DNA from: Plasmodiophora brassicae
Taxonomy: Eukaryota > Endomyxa > Phytomyxea > Plasmodiophorida > Plasmodiophoridae
Assembly: GCA_039704465.1 (NCBI GenBank)
Contig: JASFAU010000015.1
Coordinates: 496,001 to 560,000, forward strand
Direction of reading: 5' to 3'
Length of the DNA stretch: 64,000 bases
The notes beneath the pieces are model-generated. The model was not told where the DNA came from. It did no database searches and worked only from the letters and a program-made list of their open reading frames with translations. Of this stretch, positions 31,180 through 41,817 are shown piece after piece. Numbering within the stretch: position 1 is the first letter of the stretch; each line of letters opens with the position of its first letter. Both the position numbers and the translations under genes were made by a program.

Positions 31180-32362
31180 ATGATGCTGATGCTGGCGGGG
31201 CAGCTGTCGCGTCTGGTGGCCGGCGCCGCCGACGCAGCGCTGGCCGTCGACGTCGCGGCGGTCGTCGGGCGGCTCTGCGAGGCCGTCGAGCGCGACGTGC
31301 GACGCGAGGCGCTGCGCGACGCGCTGGTCGCGCGCGACCTGGCCGCCGAGCGGCACGCGCGCCACGTCGAAGCGCACCTGGTCGACAGGTCGCGCGTCGA
31401 GGCCCTCCTGGAGCAGGTCGTTCCCGCTCGCCACGTGCGACGCTCGTACTCACACATCGTCATCCAGGATCGAGCCAGGCGGGCGGCGCTGGCCCGGCGG
31501 GCGGCGACGCTCGAGGAGCGCCTGGCGTCGGGCGCCCGACGCGTCGTGCGGCATCCGTTCGGGACGTGCCGCCCGTTACTGCTGCGACAGGTTCGTGGTC
31601 GCGGTCGATGGGACCTGGCGGCGCCGGCCCCCGTCCTGCGACGCGTCGCGTCGTTCCTCGTTGACGACCCGCGGACGCTGGCGTCCCTGGTCGCGACCTG
31701 CCACCTGTAATGCCGGGCCAGTCCCCCGCGCGCGGTCTATCGCTGACGAGATGCCCAGGTTCCGGTTCGCGTTGTCGGCGTCGACGACGCCAGAGCTCGA
31801 CCGGCAGATTGCTGAGCGCAAGGCGCGGCGACCCGCGTACCGGCAACGGGACGCGGGTGCGCCTCCCGCCGTTCAGCGGGTCGCCATCCGGATGTACGCG
31901 TCGTCGTCGTCGTCGTCGTCGCAACTGCCCCACGCCGAGGCGTTGCAATCGTCGCTGGAGCAGCTGCGGGGCGAAGCCGAACGCGTCACCGTCGAGCACG
32001 AGGCGGCCGTCGCCGCTGTTCGGGACGCCGCCGCGAGACGGGATGCGGCCCAGGCGAACGTCACCGACCTGCGACGGCAACTCGGTCAGCTGAGGCTAGC
32101 GCACGGCGACCTGGCCGACCGCGTCCGCCAGCAGAGCGATCGGAAGCGGGCGCTCGTCGACGAGGTCGCGGCGCTGGAGGCGAATCTCGAGGCGCTGCAC
32201 GGCCGGCCAACGGTGGCGCCGCGACGCGCCCCTGCCGAGGCGGAGCTCGAGGCGCTTCGCGAGCGACGCCGCGCCCTCGCCAAGCTGGTACGCGAGCAGC
32301 GCAAGCAGGATCGCCATGACAAACGGCAACCGGATGCTCTTCCAGCCTATTCACTACAATAG
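31180..32362 (+). CDS. F-box-like protein with C-terminal coiled coil
   Basis: Exons 31180-31706 and 31759-32362 (52-nt intron with GCTGAC branch) give 376 residues. The N-terminal half is Arg/Ala-rich and helical. At residues about 155-187, PAPVLRRVASFLVDDPRTLA and, across the splice, VATCHLFRFALS form an F-box-like three-helix pattern, so a SKP1 adaptor role is possible. The C-terminal half is a long coiled coil (SLEQLRGEAERVTVEHEAAV to LEALRERRRALAKLVREQRK) after a poly-Ser run. Composition is very GC-rich. No substrate-binding domain is recognisable; the F-box call is tentative. Confidence 0.55.
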
Positions 32363-32428
32363 CAACGGGCAGCGGCCAAGGCGTCCCTTGCTCGTTGTTT
32401 CTTTCGCGCGTAGGTAGAAACAGTGGAC

Positions 32429-34339
32429 CTACGCGACCTCGTCCGGCGCCAGATCGAAACGCGTTGGCTCCCAGAACCCTGTTGCACGACCCCATCCATC
32501 GTCAGTGCCAGTGGCCGCGTTTCCGGGATCAGCGACGATGTGGTACATATGTTGGCGGCGTACTTCTCGCCCTTGAGCACAGGGCACCCGGCGTGAAGGC
32601 TTTGCGGGTCCAGGTTGCCATCTGCGGGTTCCGGTTACACAGCCTGGTCGAACCCTGCGTGATTTACTCGCTCAAACCTGGCAGCATGGAGTAGAACACG
32701 ATGGCGTCGCCTGCGCGCGCCTTGACACGAAGTCCCTTCGTGCAGCCTTCGTCGACGCCGCCGTCGTATTCGAACCCCTGCAGAACGCGATCAGGGCCCA
32801 CAGGAGCCTGGCGAATGGCGAGCGGTACCTTCGCCAGGGGGAACGCCGTCTCCCCGCCCTCGTCCACATCGTTCAGATACAGGAAGAACGTCGCGAACCT
32901 GAACGACTGTCGACGTTACGACGCGTGCGGCGACAACCGGCCGCCTGCCGCCTTCACCGACCTGTTGTACCCTTTCAGAACGGACAGGTAGTGGGCGTTG
33001 TCCTCCGTGTCGACGTCGAACCAATCCGTATGCGACTGTTGCCATGGCGAACATCAAGCCACCGATTGCGAATGCCTCCAGCCCCCATCCCCAACCATGT
33101 ACTGCTGGGCCGGACCGTAATGCAGCAGTTGAAACGACTCCTGGCCAGCGGCGGGGTCAGGTCTCGGGTCGATCGCGGTGCACACACGCACGCACGCACC
33201 GAGATCTTCCTGGCGCGGGCCACCGAGTACGGGATCTTCATGATGGCGAACATGCGCCTGGAGACGTGCTCGAAGAGCGGCGTGACAGCCGTGTCCCTGT
33301 ACGCGTTCAGACGGGGACGCGTCAGCACCGTCCAGACCGGTGTCTACGAACAGCCAGATATTGGAACTGGTTCGGGACGGGTGCACGACGCCCGCGTCGG
33401 TCGTCACGCTGCGCTGGAACCCGCCGTTGTCCTTCGCCGTCTTGATGAACTCGTCGCACTCGTCGCTGGACATGAAATTCGAGATCCGCACGACACGCGG
33501 CGACGTCGACACCGTCTCCACCTGGATCGTGACGTTCTCCTGTGCTGCGCCCAGGTCGGACGCGACACGGGAGCAAGAACCACATACGTCCTTACCGAGC
33601 TTCGACAGGTCGTCGCTCGTCGAGTGCCAGTGGGCGTAGGGGACCACGACCGGGTCCACGTCGCCGATCGTATCCGTCCCGTACATGTGATAGGCCACGG
33701 GCGGCCTGGGCCAGATGTTGTTCCATTTCACGCCTGTCCTTCGATAGTACTCGTCCATCCCCGAGCGGTCCTGTCGCGCGTACCTGCACGACGCGGGCGT
33801 CATCCGTTGCCTGGAGGGCGAACTCGCCACGGGTCGACCTACACGATGCGTTCGCTCTTGGGCGTGATGGCCACGCTTCGTACCAGTCGGGTCCCTTGCC
33901 TGAACGTCCATATGTGGTCGCTGTACGTCGTCGATGCGAATCGCTGGCCGGGTGCCAGTGCGCCCATCTCGACCTCCTTGCTGGCTCCAGCATCCCACCA
34001 GAACAGGCGCAGGTCCGTCTGCATGTTGTTCACGAAAACGATTTCGCGCTTGACGAATTGCCCAGCAACGACAGGTTCGGGTTCGGGTTCCTGTTCAGTA
34101 ACGGTTGGCACGCCGTCGCCCGCTTTCTCCTTCTCGACGACGAGGTGCCCATCGGGACGAGGCACACGGTTCCCGCCCCAGGTGCGGACGACGCCAGCCC
34201 CGATCCCAACGGCAACAAGCAGGCCGATCACCGCCCCGGTCAGCAACCAGGGCGCCAGCCACGTCCGGTTCCGGGCCTTCGCGGCTGGTGCCGCTTGCAC
34301 CACCTGCCGCTCGCTCTTCATGTCGGCTGCTGGAGCCAT
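32429..34339 (-). CDS. Membrane-anchored prolyl 4-hydroxylase with VHL beta-domain-like segment
   Basis: Eight exons: 33843-34339, 33352-33783, 33200-33296, 33096-33140, 32962-33035, 32678-32898, 32547-32621, 32429-32478. Introns are 55-68 nt; total 496 residues. Near the N-terminus a TM anchor (WLLTGAVIGLLVAVGIGAGV) is followed by EIVFVNNMQTDLRLFWWDAG, MGALAPGQRF and TTYSDHIWTFRQG, matching the von Hippel-Lindau beta domain order (F-N, W, L-PG, T/S-Y..H.W.F). The catalytic domain begins VVRISNFMSSDECDEFI and has RTSSNIWL, then SHTDWFDVD (iron ligands His-x-Asp), FFLYLNDVDEGGETAFP, KARAGDAIVFYS and SLHAGCPVLKGEKYAANIW (distal His and 2-oxoglutarate Lys). All Fe(II)/2OG residues are present. 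Likely acts in the secretory pathway or at a membrane. The splice at NIWL/DTAV is required to restore the domain. Confidence 0.9.
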
Positions 34340-34903
34340 AACTCCAACTAGAACAACACCTACCCGGAGCACGTCACAAACGGAAGGCGAGGGGTCCCGC
34401 CATATCACCGTTCCGACGCAAACGAGCTGACTCTCTGGCCATTGATGCGTAGGAGGTACCTTCGAGGCGGGTTTCCTACCCCTAACTGGAGCCGGCAACG
34501 ACGATCCACAGCGCCACTGGCCCTACGTGATCCGAAGGGTCGCGCGCAACAATACGAGAACAACACTTTGGCCATTCAAACCTGCTGCTCGGGTCCGGAC
34601 GACGACCGTGACTCTCGAACGTCGGCGACGACCGATCGCCGACGATACTGGCGACCTGCTCAGCGGCGTGCTCCGCCAGGCCCGGTTTCCGCATTTCATC
34701 CGCGACCGATCGTTGGGGGACCTCTGACTCTGAGCGTTGACGTGACCGTTGTTGAGGAGTTGCTCCGGATTTGGACTGGGCGTGTTTATTTTTGGAACGC
34801 CTCGTCAGAATCGATTCGGGCGGTTCGTCGGGTCGGTGGGCGACGACGACGACGGGGAGCCGTGTGCTGGTCGGCGTCGCCGCCGTCGTCCGCTGTGGAT
34901 GAG
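34340..34903. promoter_or_regulatory. Divergent region between prolyl hydroxylase and ARF-like genes
   Basis: 564 bases between divergent start codons. A GTGTTTATTTTTGGAACG block at 34780-34800 is the only AT-rich spot. No clear motif otherwise, and no gene seen. Confidence 0.35.
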
Positions 34904-35431
34904 ATGGGCGCCAGGTTCTCGAAGCGGCGCGACGTCCGGTTCCTGCTGCTCGGGCTGGACGCCGCCGGCAAGACGACGGTCATGACGTGGCTGAAGCGCG
35001 GCGTGCACGTCGAGACCGTGCCGACCATCGGGTTCAATGTCGAGGAGATCGTCCACAAGCGCCTGCGCATCCAGATCTGGGACGTCGGCGGCCAGGACCG
35101 ATTGAGGGTCCTCTGGCGCCCGCACTACCGGGGGACGAGCGGCGTCATTTTCGTGGTCGACAGCAGCGACACGACGAGAATCCCGTTGGCGCGCCAGGAA
35201 TTGCACGAGCTGATGCGGGAGGAAGCGCTGAGCAACGTCAGCCTGTGCATCCTGGCGAACAAACAAGACCTGCCGAACGCGCTGTCCACCGAACAACTTC
35301 GTGAGCAGCTGGGGATCGGCGAGATCGAGGCGATGGGCTACCCGTGCCATGTTGTCGCTGCAGTGGCCAACAAGGGTGTTGGCGTTAAAGAGGCCTTGTC
35401 ATGGCTCGCCGACCATGCCGCGCCGTTCTGA
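34904..35431 (+). CDS. ARF/ARL-family small GTPase
   Basis: Single exon, 175 residues. The start MGARFSKRRDVRFLLLGLDA has Gly2 for myristoylation and leads into the P-loop GLDAAGKT. Switch I is VPTIGFNVEE, switch II WDVGGQDRLRVLWRPHYRG, G4 NKQDLPNA, and G5 region VVAAVANKGVGVKEAL. This is an ordinary ARF-like fold closest in style to ARF1/ARL1-type proteins: N-terminal amphipathic stretch, TIGFN, VGGQD. It would regulate membrane traffic from Golgi or endosomes. Intronless, unlike most neighbours, as is the ARL3 gene at 61.6 kb. Confidence 0.92.
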   Translation: MGARFSKRRDVRFLLLGLDAAGKTTVMTWLKRGVHVETVPTIGFNVEEIVHKRLRIQIWDVGGQDRLRVLWRPHYRGTSGVIFVVDSSDTTRIPLARQELHELMREEALSNVSLCILANKQDLPNALSTEQLREQLGIGEIEAMGYPCHVVAAVANKGVGVKEALSWLADHAAPF

Positions 35432-35713
35432 TTGCGGGTCGCGAGATCCGTTCAATGGTACGACCCCGTGTCCGGCTGTTGGTACGACGGCCAGTGCTGA
35501 TGTGTGATGGCCCGCAGTTAACAACTATTGTGCCGTTGATCTACACAAAGATCTCAATATATATCTCGTCTGATGTCTGCGTCGTCCCTTTTAGTATCGA
35601 GGCCGTTCGAGCGGTGGAATCGGCGGAACCTTGTCCACTACCGCAGGTTGCCATGGCACAACCCAGGTCATCACCGGCGAAACGGCCTGTTCCTTGTACA
35701 GTGACACGGTGTA

Positions 35714-37019
35714 TTACAGGCTGGATTTCAGGGATATATCTGATCTAGACTTCCGTTCGGTATATTCGACGACGCGGCCTACAACGACAGTGATGTCTGC
35801 GGGGCATCAGTCAGTGGGATCCACGGTTTCCCGCGGGACATAGAAGCGTACCATCTAGCTTGCCGCCTTCAAATATAATGCCGGCTTCAGCAGCAGCGAC
35901 GGCAAACGGTGTGGCCTTGGGGCCCCGCGTCTTCGCTGATCTTCTTTGAGCAGTCGTCGCAATGACAAACGCAAGCTCTTGCGGGTCATCCGTTGTGTCT
36001 GCACTGCCGCGTTAGATACGAGCTCAGGGCGACCCGGCACAGGACCGACCTGCAAGCCTGACGATGTCGTGCTTGAAGAGGTTGTCCCAGAGACCGTCCG
36101 TCCCTGCCACGACAAGATCGCCCGGGTGTAACGTGTGCGCGCTGACGGAGGCGACTTCCGGCGCATCGGATGATTCCAGCCCTAGCTGGAACGGGCAGTT
36201 GAATCGGTGGAGCTGATCCACCGTCTTGTACAGTATACGAAACGTAGGGGGTATTGCTAAGCACACGGTTGAGCGACGCGGCAGATGTTCAACAGCGACG
36301 CGCGACGTACCGTTCTGTCTGGGGTGGAGCAGCTCAACATCCTCATTGATATGATCCACGGCGGTGCCATGGGCCTTCCTCGTGAGGACCAGGACGCCCG
36401 AGTCGCCCAGGTTGGCGATATGCAGGCAGCTCCCACGAAGCACGCCAACAACAGCGGTACATGACCCTTGGATGGACTCTTGTCGTACAGCATCGTAGGC
36501 GACCCGCAGCGCTTGTATAGGCGTCAGCGTTTCATCGTTGTCGGCGATAGCCTGCTCCGAGTATCGCATCAGCGCCCGGGAGAACTTGGCGGGATCAACG
36601 CCCATTGTCGACCAAGCGCCGACGCCGTCGGCCACACCGAACGCATTCAAGAACGTATTGCAGAAGTATGCGTCCTCGCCTCCTTTGCGAATCTTCTCGG
36701 GATGCGGCAACAGCGCGTGCCCGAATTCCAACGACAACCGTGGCGGGCTGCCGCCTTCGCCGCCGCCGGCCGTCGGCGATCCGGCAACCGCGTCAGTGCC
36801 GAATTCAACGACGTCCTCTCCGGCTAACTTTTTCTTACGACACGTCATTGTCGCAGCCGCCATCCCGCGTCGGACCGTCCGGATCAGGCGCTGGATGGGC
36901 ATGAAGACGTCGTCGCCCAAACGCGACCCTCCAGCGACTTTCCGACAGAAACTCCGTGAAGCGACGACCGCGCAGATACGATGTTGCAACCGACACCTTC
37001 GGAACAAAGTGCCCTCCAT
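35714..37019 (-). CDS. PP2C-type phosphatase of the PPTC7 / SpoIIE-like class, probably mitochondrial
   Basis: Exons 36311-37019, 36050-36256, 35852-35998, 35714-35796 (introns 54, 51, 55 nt) give 381 residues. An Arg-rich start (MEGTLFRRCRLQHRICAV) suggests a mitochondrial presequence. Core motifs: LPHPEKIRKGGEDAYF, FGVADGVGAWSTMGVDPAKF, GSCTAVVGV, LHIANLGDSGVLVL, VDQLHRFNCPFQLG and AGTDGLWDNLF. The C-terminus TPFAVAAAEAGIIFEGGKLD continues across the last intron to DDITVVVGRV, the metal-binding Asp motif of the PPTC7 family. Metal-binding Asp residues are all there. In yeast and animals relatives tune coenzyme Q synthesis and mitophagy; here that is inference. The convergent neighbour ARF-like gene ends 282 bp away. 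Confidence 0.9.
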
Positions 37020-37500
37020 GCCCAACAGCCATCGCCAAATTTCGTCGGGACAATTCCATAGCGCCTGTCGTCTGGAGGTCTTCCAACCAGACGGGTGATC
37101 CGCAAGCTGGAGAGGTCAAACCATTGTCAATGATCCTGGAACACATGCTACAAGACCCATGGACCCTGTCTGTCGATCATTTCACTATGGGAGCTGCCAC
37201 TAATTGGTTACATGTTGTGTGGGCGGCGGGCAACGGCCTGTCTGTAGGCCGCGACACGGATGCGCCGCAGGACATGGACCGCGGCAGCGTCCATGCCAGG
37301 CGCGCTCTGACGGTACGACTGCCCGAAAATAGACGTCCGGTCCGGATGGTTTGCGCAATCCGCAGGTCCGCCACAGTGCACGACTTGGAAAAGGCCGTGC
37401 GCGGCGGACTTTTCAGTCGCCAACGGCGGGTCCGGTCCTGAAGCGAATCGTGCCGACTGGTTCTGCTGGGCGCTTTCCATCGTGACGCCGTCGCCGCTTT
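37020..37500. other. Region between phosphatase and zinc-finger genes with open frames on both strands
   Basis: A 98-codon plus frame (to 37441) and a 90-codon minus frame (37208-37480) overlap. Neither shows a recognisable domain or splice signals that join it to a neighbour. Most likely a promoter region; I cannot rule out a small gene. Confidence 0.3.
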
Positions 37501-38442
37501 ATGGAAATTGTTATGCAGCCGGGGGATGTCGCAAGATCACCGACCCGGGCGCGGTATATGTCTTCGCGCCCGAATCCGATTTCCGTGCCGAGCCCGGTCT
37601 ATCACGCCGCGCCCATTTCCTACATGGGTTTGTCGCCTGGCGCGCTGTCCCCTGGGAGCATGCTGCTGAATTCGCCGATGCATTGCCCATCGACCATGCA
37701 CATGTCGCCAGTCCTCCCTCAGCGGCATTGCCTGGCCTCATCGGATCCAACCTCGGGTTTCTTCATGGGATACACTCCGCCGGCCGTTCCGTCGTCGAAC
37801 AAGGCCCCGGCGCCATTCGACTTCGTTAATATGCCACCCACCATGCGCTCCTCGTCTCCACAGCTTGTACCGCCGCCCCGATTGCCTGGCAATTTCTCAC
37901 CGATGTTCCTCACCGGGAGCCCGGTGCTGTCTCTGCCGCCTTCTCCCCAGTTCAAACAGCAACCAGCGTCGCGCCTGCGACCAGCGCCGTCGCTGCGAAA
38001 GCAGGTCCTCATGCGGGTCCACGAACGCCAACCGAATTCCCACGCCCAGCAGCACGTCAACGACTCGGGCAGCAGTGGCGACGAAGCCGACGACGTTGCA
38101 TCCCCGGTGAAAGCGTCTAAGAAGACGTTGCCTGACGATGGCGACCTCACACGTATCGACCATCGTCATCAGCATCACTACGCGTCGCTGACGATGACCG
38201 GCCTGTACGGCGAGTCGGTGCCGCTGAACCGGATCCGCGTCTGGACAGACGGGAAGGGCGGCGAGCCGCTCTACGACTGCGTCTGCGGGAAGCGTGCCCC
38301 TAACCCGTCGTTGCACAAGGTCAAGAGGCACGCCTACCGGCACGCCGTCTCGTCCTACACGTGCGACCTGTGCGGCAAGATCTTCAAAGCGCACTGGAGC
38401 CTGAACGCCCACAAGCGGATCCACAAGGCGCCAGAGACGTGA
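37501..38442 (+). CDS. C2H2 zinc-finger protein
   Basis: Single exon, 313 residues. The first 190 residues are Pro/Ser/Met-rich and disordered (repeated SPxS and PPTMRSSSPQLVPPPRLP). An acidic patch (DSGSSGDEADD) and a Lys segment follow. The C-terminus has one canonical finger, YTCDLCGKIFKAHWSLNAHKR.IH (C-x2-C-x12-H-x3-H pattern), preceded by an atypical one (YDCVCGKRAPNPSLHKVKRH..RH) with C-x-C spacing. Such a layout fits a sequence-specific transcription factor with a long regulatory arm. Target and pathway unknown. Start chosen as first in-frame ATG. Confidence 0.8.
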   Translation: MEIVMQPGDVARSPTRARYMSSRPNPISVPSPVYHAAPISYMGLSPGALSPGSMLLNSPMHCPSTMHMSPVLPQRHCLASSDPTSGFFMGYTPPAVPSSNKAPAPFDFVNMPPTMRSSSPQLVPPPRLPGNFSPMFLTGSPVLSLPPSPQFKQQPASRLRPAPSLRKQVLMRVHERQPNSHAQQHVNDSGSSGDEADDVASPVKASKKTLPDDGDLTRIDHRHQHHYASLTMTGLYGESVPLNRIRVWTDGKGGEPLYDCVCGKRAPNPSLHKVKRHAYRHAVSSYTCDLCGKIFKAHWSLNAHKRIHKAPET

Positions 38443-38567
38443 CGCGTCGCAAGGCCCGGTCCCCCCGGAATATGTACAGTATCGTCAATATCTTACCGAA
38501 TAGATACACACTCCCATTATATCCATACCGACCGGCGGTCAGGCCAGGACCCGGGACGGGCGCCATC

Positions 38568-39345
38568 ATGAGTTGCGCGGTGGTGCTGGGCGCGACCGGC
38601 GCCGTCGGGCGACACGTCGTGCGCGCTCTCGCGGGCGATACCCGCTGCCAGAGTGCGCCCCCATCCGTCTACCGGCATTGCCCCCCGCCCCGTCACTGAA
38701 CGGGACGCGCCGTACAGAAATCATTGCCGTCGTGCGGCGGGATGGCGCCCCGGTCGACCTGTTCGGCGTCGCGTCCGACAAGGTCCAGGTCGCGGTTGTC
38801 GATTACGATCGGCTGGCGGAGATGGCGGGCGAATCTTTCGCAAACGTCGACGTCGCGTTCTCATGCTGTAGCGCCTGTCCCGCGATGCGCGTTCACCCCA
38901 CATTCTGACGGCGTTCTCAGTGGGTACGACACGGGCTCAGGCGGGGTCTGCCGAGGCCTTCAAGAAGGTCGACTTGGACTACACGGTCGACTCGGCGAAG
39001 CTCCTGCGCGACGCCGGCGTTCCCACGTTCTGCATCGTGTCGGCGGCGAACGCGAACGCGAACAGCTGGTTCCTGTACCCGCAGACGAAAGGCCTTGCGG
39101 AGCAGCGCCTCATCGACTTGGGATTCCCCCGTCTGGTCATCATGCGCCCCATGCTGATCGTCCGCGACGACACCGACCGCCTCGCCGAGCGCATCGCCGA
39201 TACCCTACTGCCATCCGCCGCCAAAGTGCAGGCGTCCCAACTCGCACGCGCCATGGTGCACTGCGCCTATGGGGAACCGTCCAGCAGCACCCGCGTCGAG
39301 TTCGTCGACCACGGCACCCTTCGACGTACTCCTCCGCGTGACTGA
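38568..39345 (+). CDS. TIP30/HTATIP2-like atypical short-chain dehydrogenase (NAD(P)-binding)
   Basis: Exons 38568-38652, 38718-38867, 38921-39345 (introns 65 and 53 nt) give 219 residues. Rossmann entry MSCAVVLGATGAVGRHVVRA with GATGAVG nucleotide loop; exon 2 supplies IIAVVRRDG and DVAFSC, and the second splice creates AFSCLGTTRAQAGSAEAFKK, the 'CLGTTR.kAG..gF..VD' hallmark of HTATIP2 proteins. Then VDLDYT, FCIVSAANANANSWFLYPQT (Ser) and KGLAEQRLIDLGF.RLVIMRP with the YxxxK-like element as YPQTKG. In animals the homologue influences nuclear import and apoptosis; in microbes its substrate is unknown. Confidence 0.88.
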
Positions 39346-39598
39346 CCAGCCATTGGAGCAGTACCTACCATTCTTACACAAGCCGCCGCGTGAAGGTGCA
39401 GGGTCTGATACCGGCGTCCAGCAAACAACATCGGAGACGATTTTTAACCCGCGAGACGACGTGTTCTGCAGCCGGATGAGCAGCACAGTGCAGTGCTCGT
39501 CTTGCTCATGAGGGGGAGGGGGCGCGTATGACTGTGAGCTGCCGACGTTGCAGTTGCCGGCGGAGTGCGTGAGCGGGCGCGCGCGCCCCGCACTTGTT

Positions 39599-40690
39599 AT
39601 GTGGGCGTCGGTAAAGCAATGGGTGTCGCAGCATCGACGCGTGGTGGCCTGCGCGGCCGTGGGCGGCGGCCTGGTCGGCGGGTACGCGCTGTACCGGCGC
39701 CTGCGCCCCGTGATCGACGACCTGCGCGACAGCCTGCGCATGATGCAGGAGATGGAGCAGCGCGTGCGCGACGAGCAGATCGGGCAGCTGCATGAGCGGC
39801 TATCGCGGGCGTTCGCGCAGACCTGCGAGGCCAGCCACCTGGCGCTCGTCCACATGGTGCTGGAGATCCGCGCTCGCCTCGACGACATGTTCCAGATCGA
39901 CGCCATGCGCCAGGCGCTCCGCTCGCGCAGCAAGGGCGCCGAGGGCGCGTCGGCGCCCGCTGACGAATTCAAATGCGCCGTCCTGGCACGAACGTTCGCC
40001 ATGCTGTACTCCCTGAGTCTCGCTGCCGTCATGCTGCGTGTCCAGCTCTGCATTGCCGCCCGGTATTCCTCGACGGAAGGCGGCCCGGAACAAGACCGGA
40101 CCAATGCCGCGTTCCTGCAGATTGCACAGCATTTAGTGCACGACGGTTTATCGGCGATCGCGGCGGCCGCATCGCAGACCGTCGCGGCGACGACGTCGTC
40201 GTACGCGATCAAGTCGCCGGTGACGCCCGCCGATGTCGCGTCGTTGGTCGCGCGCATCCGACAGCGCATGGACGACGAGCTGGTGACGCACCGAGCACAG
40301 TTCATGATGCCTGCGATGGATCGCGACGAGGAGGGCGTCACGACGCGCCTCCTTGAGATGCGCGCTGAGATGGAGCAATTGGTGAACAGCGACAGCATGG
40401 CGCTGGTCCTTCGAGCGTCGCTGCAAACGACGTTCACAACGTTGGACGACGCCCACGTCATGAGCGAGGGCGATAAAGACGAGGTCGCGTTCGGCAGGAT
40501 CCTGCCCAAGTTCGCGAAAGTGTTCGACGTCGACCTGCCGAAGACGATCGACGACGCCAAGGCGTCCGCGCTGCTGAGGACCATCATCGACCAACCCGAA
40601 CTGAAGGACTTCAGCGCCATCGTCTTCTTCCCTGTCGACCATCCCGGTCAGCACGAGTTCCAGGCGCAGCGACCACCCACGAGCCTCTAA
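39599..40690 (+). CDS. PEX3: Peroxin-3, peroxisomal membrane assembly factor
   Basis: Single exon, 363 residues, start MWASVKQWVSQHRRVVACAA, whose Arg-Arg and following hydrophobic segment (AVGGGLVGGYALYRRL) form the membrane-targeting anchor of PEX3. Family landmarks follow: CAVLARTFAMLYSLSLAAVM with MLRVQLCIAARY, FLQIAQHLVHDGLSAI, and the C-terminal PELKDFSAIVFFPVD. The cytosolic helical bundle binds PEX19 to insert peroxisomal membrane proteins. The presence of PEX3 means the organism makes peroxisomes. It overlaps no neighbour; the multipass membrane gene starts 148 bp downstream on the same strand. Confidence 0.85.
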   Translation: MWASVKQWVSQHRRVVACAAVGGGLVGGYALYRRLRPVIDDLRDSLRMMQEMEQRVRDEQIGQLHERLSRAFAQTCEASHLALVHMVLEIRARLDDMFQIDAMRQALRSRSKGAEGASAPADEFKCAVLARTFAMLYSLSLAAVMLRVQLCIAARYSSTEGGPEQDRTNAAFLQIAQHLVHDGLSAIAAAASQTVAATTSSYAIKSPVTPADVASLVARIRQRMDDELVTHRAQFMMPAMDRDEEGVTTRLLEMRAEMEQLVNSDSMALVLRASLQTTFTTLDDAHVMSEGDKDEVAFGRILPKFAKVFDVDLPKTIDDAKASALLRTIIDQPELKDFSAIVFFPVDHPGQHEFQAQRPPTSL

Positions 40691-40837
40691 CGATATTAGA
40701 CATGCACCATTCGTAGTACGCCCCTCCCGGTTCAGACCGCTCTCTGCAAACAGAGCCGTGGTGGCATCGTGCAGGTTCGACAACCGCGACACGACAGTCA
40801 TCGTGTCGCGCCGCCCAGTCCTGAGACGGGCACACCC

Positions 40838-41817
40838 ATGTCGTCCGGGCGCGTCAAGATTGCTGTGTTCCTCGGCGTCGTGTCCGCCTTCATTGGGTGG
40901 CGATTATGCTCCCCGTCGACAACGGCGTCGAGGGAGGACTTCTATCGTCTGACACAGTCGAACGTCGCGTCGGCGCCTGTCCTGATCGGATACAGGGTGC
41001 TGTGCGCCCTGACGATCGCGGCGTCGGTGACGTGGGTCGCCGTCGATCCAGTCGGCCTGCCGGGTGTGGTGAACCTCGTCGACGGCAGCATGGCACAGAT
41101 CCGGAGTGTCGGACGCATTCGGTTCTGCACGTTCACGGTCTGGGCGTGGATCGGCCAAGGCCTTTACTTCGCCTGCACACTGCTGCTCCACCTACTCGGG
41201 CCAGACAGGTCGCCGATGCCGCTTGTCCTTATCACCACCGTCCTCTTTGAGATCGTAACGCAGGCCAACCTGTGTCAGATTGCAACGCCTAACTGAAGCG
41301 GGTTAGGGATTCGCACTCGCGCTTCTGGTGTCGTTCGTGGTCTCGTACGTCCTGATCCCATCGTCCCCGGATCCGACGAATCTGTTCTCGTGGGCGTCCC
41401 TGGCCATGCACAACCTGAATGTCCTGTTCATGGTCGTCGAGCTGGTCCTGAACCAGGTCGAGTTCCACATCGAGCACTTCCACTTCGCCCTGCTGTTCGG
41501 TGTCGTCTACATCCTGTTCGCCTGGGTCGTTGCCCAACGAACTGGTATCCCAGGTTTGGTCCAGACGAACACATTGCCGACGTTCTGATCGTAAAGCGGC
41601 AGGTTATTTCTTCTACTTTTTCCTGAACCCGAATTACAAGCATGCATTGCTGGCGCATGCACTGTTGCTGCTGACGGTGACGACGTTCTTCGGCCTGTCT
41701 GTCCTTGTCAGCCATTCGTTCAACCCGGAACAGAGCGTCCTGTCCCTTCCCGTCCTGACCGCTGTCACCGTGGCCCTGTGCACAATCCGTCCACGGCCGA
41801 AGAACGTAACGGCCTAG
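40838..41817 (+). CDS. Multipass membrane protein, possibly FAR-17a/AIG1-like or Rolling-stone-like
   Basis: Exons 40838-41254, 41307-41544, 41603-41817 (introns 52 and 58 nt) give 289 residues with six to seven hydrophobic segments. Recognisable pieces are RFCTFTVWAWIGQGLYFACT, MHNLNVLFMVVELVLNQVEF with a nearby HIEHFHF, and GYFFYFFLNPNYKHALLAHA. The 'H-N-N..vE/D.v' followed by 'Y.FLN' arrangement resembles AIG1/FAR-17a hydrolase-like or Rolling-stone families, but the similarity is by eye. Exact function unknown. Confidence 0.7.

Noticed and set aside
33180..33200. CACACACGCACGCACGCACC simple repeat
   Set aside because: It is the start of a small intron in the prolyl hydroxylase gene, not a regulatory or CRISPR-like array.
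32925..34430. A 501-codon plus-strand frame opposite the prolyl hydroxylase
   Set aside because: It is antisense to exons with intact catalytic motifs and has no recognisable domain; GC-rich codon use keeps the opposite strand open.
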